A DNA stretch of 64,000 nucleotides. It comes from Legionella bononiensis. Lineage in GTDB: Bacteria; Pseudomonadota; Gammaproteobacteria; Legionellales; Legionellaceae. The position numbers were made by a program, and so were the translations under genes. The first letter of the stretch is position 1. Every line of letters begins with the position of its first letter. Under the pieces are notes generated by a model. The model saw only the letters and a list, made by a program, of their open reading frames with translations, made no database searches and was not told the DNA's origin. Below, piece by piece: positions 61,013 to 64,000 of this stretch. The stretch lies in NCBI RefSeq assembly GCF_016786215.1, contig NZ_JADOBG010000002.1, positions 248,001 to 312,000 on the forward strand, given 5' to 3'.

Positions 61013-64000
61013 TTAATACACTTCCTCTGTTTTTGCATAAGATTGTAGCGTGGTCTGTGTTAAATCCAGCAGCTCCCTTATTGCAACAAAGAACATGGTG
61101 TAATTTAAAGCAGTACTGGATTTTAAATCAGTCAGGATAAAACGCCATCGCTCAATTAAGCCTAAATGAGCCTCTCCCCAGGAATCCAATCTGGCTTTAA
61201 GATCACCATTTTTAGATTGAAAACTCATTATTCCTGAAGTTAGTTGACGCTGTTGCCAGTCCAAATCATCGCGTAAAGCCTCTCTGGATAATGACTCCCA
61301 GTGATTTTCAGTTGGATGGATAATAACTTGTGTTCTAATCCAGGACAGATCCAGGAACTCACCTATGCCAAAATAAATTTCTGCAACCTGGGCAATTTTC
61401 AAATTTTTAATGTTTGCCAATTCAATTATATCAGTCGCTGCAAATAATCCGCGCGTTACCGTTAATTCATGTGCCAGGGCAGGTGGAATTCCATCTCGGA
61501 TCCTTTCTGCATACTGCTCTTCATATTGAGCTCGACCCTGCTCACCAAACACAGCAGGCATTGATTTTTTAAATTCTACAACGCCTTTTGAATACAGTTT
61601 AATTGCATGACCTACATCTAATGTTCTTCGTTGGTTACGTAAAAACCATCGCGTAACTCTTCTTGAAAGTCGAACATAAAGCATCATCATGTCAATCTGT
61701 TGTTGCGCACTAATCTTGGTACCCAACTCTTCAATTTGTTTCCAGATGGACTCCAAATCAAGAACAGTACGCGCAATCATATAGGCTCTGACGATAGCAG
61801 AAACTGGTGCCCCCGTCTCATCTTGCAGTCTGTAAACATAAGTGAACCCCATTTCATTGACGATAATATTGCTTAATCGTGTAGCAATAATTTCTCGTCT
61901 CAATGGGTGATCCTGCATTTGCTTGCTGAATCGTTCCTGTAATGGTTTGGGAAATGAATTAATCAGTATCTCATTCATATAGCTTTCTTCAGGAACATCA
62001 GACGCAAGAATTTGTTCCTTTAACAAGGTCTTGCTGTAACACATCAATACCGCAATACCAGGTCGACCCAGTCCCTGCCCCATCAATTTACGCTCCAGCA
62101 GAGCCTTATCATCGGGTAAAAACTCAAGACTACGGTCTAATTTACCTGTTCTCTCGAGCTCATTGATGTAGCGTGACTGTAACTCCAATGAACGAATTGC
62201 CTGTGATGCGGATAAACTAATGGCGCGAGTTTGTAAAAAGTTATCTCTGAGAACTAGTTTAGAGACTTCATCAGTCATTTCACTTAATAATTCATTTCGT
62301 TGTTTAGGAGTTAAATCTCCTGAAGCAACAATAGTATTAAGTAAAATTTTAATATTAACTTCTTTGTCAGAGCAGTTAACTCCACCCGAATTATCAATAA
62401 AATCAGTATAAACCATTCCACCTTGCAAGGTATATTCTACTCGAGCTAACTGGGTCAGTCCCAAATTACCACCCTCACCGATTACTTTACAACGCAATTG
62501 CTTGGCATTAACACGAGTTGAGTCATTGGTTCTATCGCCAACGCTGGCATTCGATTCCAGACTTGATTTGACGTAGGTACCGATACCACCACTCCAAAGT
62601 AAATCAACTTTAGCTTTTAAAATGGTTTTAATTAATTCATTAGGCTCAATTTCAGTTTGTTTGATGCCAAATACTTTTTGCATTTCAGGGCTAACCGGAA
62701 TTGATTTTGCGTTGCGATTGAATACGCCACCACCTTTTGAAATTAATTTTGGATCATAATCAGTCCAATTTGATCGTGGTAAGTTAAATAATCGTTTGCG
62801 CTCTTTATAACTTGCCGCTGCATCAGGATTAGGATCAATAAAAATATGAATATGGTTGAAGGCGCCAACTAACTTGATGTGTTTCGATAACAACATACCA
62901 TTACCAAATACATCACCAGCCATATCGCCAATTCCCACAACGGTAAAATCATTATTGAGAATATCAATATCCAATTCATAAAAATGACGTTTAACAGATT
63001 CCCAAGCACCTTTCGCTGTAATCCCCATTTTTTTATGGTCATATCCGATGGAGCCACCTGAGGCAAAAGCATCTCCCAGCCAAAAACCATATTCAAGGGA
63101 AATTGAGTTTGCAATATCCGAAAACGTTGCCGTACCTTTATCAGCCGCAACGACCAGGTAGGGATCGTCTTCATCATAAAACACAACGTTTTGAGGTTTA
63201 ACAATATGGCCGTCTTTATAATTATCAGTAATATCCAATAACCCTCTGATAAATAGTTGATAACAACTAATGCCTTCAGCCATAATTTCTTCACGAGTAC
63301 CATTAACCGGTAAATGTTTTGGTACAAAACCACCTTTAGCACCGCTTGGTACGATAACGGAATTTTTAACCTGTTGCGCTTTCATCAAGCCAAGAATTTC
63401 AGTACGGAAATCTTCTCTGCGATCCGACCAACGTAACCCTCCTCGAGCCACTTTGCCGCATCGTAAATGTACCCCTTCAAAACGTGGAGAATAAACGAAT
63501 ATCTCAAACATTGGATGAGGTTTAGGTACACCTGGAATCATCTTGCTGTTTAATTTGATGGATATATAGCTTTTAGGTTTGCCATTCGAATCCACCTGGT
63601 AAAAATTAGTGCGAAGTGTGGCATTAATGGCTTGTACGTATTGCCTGATAATTTTGTCTTCATCCAGATTGGAGACACTATCAAGATCATTTAATATTTC
63701 AGCCGTCAAATCATTGAAACGTGCTTCTCTTTTACTGTTTTCAGAAGGATTACAACGAATTTCAAACAACCGTACCAATTTCTTCGCGATTTTTACATTA
63801 TTGTTTAACGCCGTTTCCATATAGTCCTGGCTGAATGTAAAACCAATCTGCTTAAAATATTTTGCATAAGTTCTGAGAATAGCAACTTCACGCCAATCAA
63901 GCCCTGCCGCTAAAACCAGTTGATTAAATCCATCATTCTCGGCGTCGCCAAACCATACTCTGGCGAAAGCATTTTGGAATAATTCCTTGATCTCATCAAT
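61013..64000 (-). CDS. gdhB: NAD-dependent glutamate dehydrogenase, large type (5' end outside window)
   Basis: C-terminal part of the very large (about 1600-residue) NAD-GDH that deaminates glutamate to 2-oxoglutarate. The frame is open through the right edge. An internal Met at 63820 is not the start, because the upstream frame reads AKYFKQIGFTFSQDYMETAL, a hallmark of the family. About 995 residues are visible. Diagnostic stretches are CGKVARGGLRWSDRREDFRT, NSVIVPSGAKGGFV, VGIGDMAGDVFGNGML (dinucleotide binding) and LISKGGGVFNR. Glutamate catabolism fits an amino-acid-using intracellular bacterium (inference). Confidence 0.95.
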   Translation of the reverse strand: MDEIKELFQNAFARVWFGDAENDGFNQLVLAAGLDWREVAILRTYAKYFKQIGFTFSQDYMETALNNNVKIAKKLVRLFEIRCNPSENSKREARFNDLTAEILNDLDSVSNLDEDKIIRQYVQAINATLRTNFYQVDSNGKPKSYISIKLNSKMIPGVPKPHPMFEIFVYSPRFEGVHLRCGKVARGGLRWSDRREDFRTEILGLMKAQQVKNSVIVPSGAKGGFVPKHLPVNGTREEIMAEGISCYQLFIRGLLDITDNYKDGHIVKPQNVVFYDEDDPYLVVAADKGTATFSDIANSISLEYGFWLGDAFASGGSIGYDHKKMGITAKGAWESVKRHFYELDIDILNNDFTVVGIGDMAGDVFGNGMLLSKHIKLVGAFNHIHIFIDPNPDAAASYKERKRLFNLPRSNWTDYDPKLISKGGGVFNRNAKSIPVSPEMQKVFGIKQTEIEPNELIKTILKAKVDLLWSGGIGTYVKSSLESNASVGDRTNDSTRVNAKQLRCKVIGEGGNLGLTQLARVEYTLQGGMVYTDFIDNSGGVNCSDKEVNIKILLNTIVASGDLTPKQRNELLSEMTDEVSKLVLRDNFLQTRAISLSASQAIRSLELQSRYINELERTGKLDRSLEFLPDDKALLERKLMGQGLGRPGIAVLMCYSKTLLKEQILASDVPEESYMNEILINSFPKPLQERFSKQMQDHPLRREIIATRLSNIIVNEMGFTYVYRLQDETGAPVSAIVRAYMIARTVLDLESIWKQIEELGTKISAQQQIDMMMLYVRLSRRVTRWFLRNQRRTLDVGHAIKLYSKGVVEFKKSMPAVFGEQGRAQYEEQYAERIRDGIPPALAHELTVTRGLFAATDIIELANIKNLKIAQVAEIYFGIGEFLDLSWIRTQVIIHPTENHWESLSREALRDDLDWQQRQLTSGIMSFQSKNGDLKARLDSWGEAHLGLIERWRFILTDLKSSTALNYTMFFVAIRELLDLTQTTLQSYAKTEEVY

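Noticed and set aside
61013-63820. Separate 935-residue gene starting at 63820
   Set aside because: The frame is open upstream to the window edge and encodes conserved NAD-GDH sequence before that Met, so it is an internal Met of the larger gene.

Overview
This window is an AT-rich stretch of a gammaproteobacterial chromosome that looks like Legionella. The support is the co-occurrence of gammaproteobacterial clusters (ndk-rlmN-pilF-rodZ-hisS-yfgM-bamB-der, ybgC-tolQRAB, sdhE-ygfX beside ygfZ) with large, domain-rich proteins that carry acidic glutamate-rich C-termini of the Dot/Icm-substrate kind. The rodZ-hisS junction also lacks ispG, which fits a genus that makes isoprenoids by the mevalonate route. 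I cannot name the species from sequence alone. No tRNA, rRNA, CRISPR array, transposase or prophage gene was seen.

Layout. 1-3355: prpB-prpC-prpD methylcitrate cycle operon on the minus strand (prpD runs off the left edge). 3426-11059: a PhzF-type isomerase, mnmC overlapping a POT-type peptide transporter, hemL, rubredoxin, hemJ and a TerC-type membrane protein. 11185-14258: pcnB (apparently with a non-AUG start), folK, a universal stress protein and a six-helix membrane protein. 14406-16010: two unrecognised cytosolic proteins, one an effector candidate. 16283-23805: the ndk-to-der housekeeping run. 24082-28946: two unrecognised proteins, miaE, a RavY-like candidate, lpxH and minC. 29003-33394: fadD, a periplasmic amino-acid-binding protein, a Nudix hydrolase and pabB. 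33495-35171: an effector-like protein followed by a 92-bp-period palindromic tandem repeat. 35648-38806: a three-gene 2-oxoacid dehydrogenase complex (E1 alpha, E1 beta, E2).

39072-47819 holds the most striking gene: one 2915-residue protein with a CE-clan (Ulp/YopJ-like) cysteine protease signature near its N-terminus and a SecA-type DEAD ATPase near its C-terminus. A PmrA-like direct repeat lies upstream and a small helical companion gene follows. I know of no described protein with this architecture, and it is my best candidate for an undescribed system.

48512-54211 is an S1/P1 nuclease, tolB-A-R-Q, ybgC and ruvB (minus strand) without pal. A secreted hypothetical and a second palindromic tandem array (110-bp period) follow. 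55691-60077 contains a D-2-hydroxyacid dehydrogenase, a methyltransferase, a strong 75-nt inverted repeat, an rpoE-type sigma factor without an adjacent anti-sigma gene, ygfX-sdhE and ygfZ. A single copy of the palindromic repeat family, a cytochrome b561 and the C-terminal part of a large NAD-dependent glutamate dehydrogenase finish the window.

Functionally, most of the window is core metabolism and envelope maintenance: propionate detoxification, tetrapyrrole and folate synthesis, outer-membrane assembly, Tol system, fatty-acid activation and oxoacid oxidation. Single accessory genes that look like host-interaction proteins sit between these conserved blocks.
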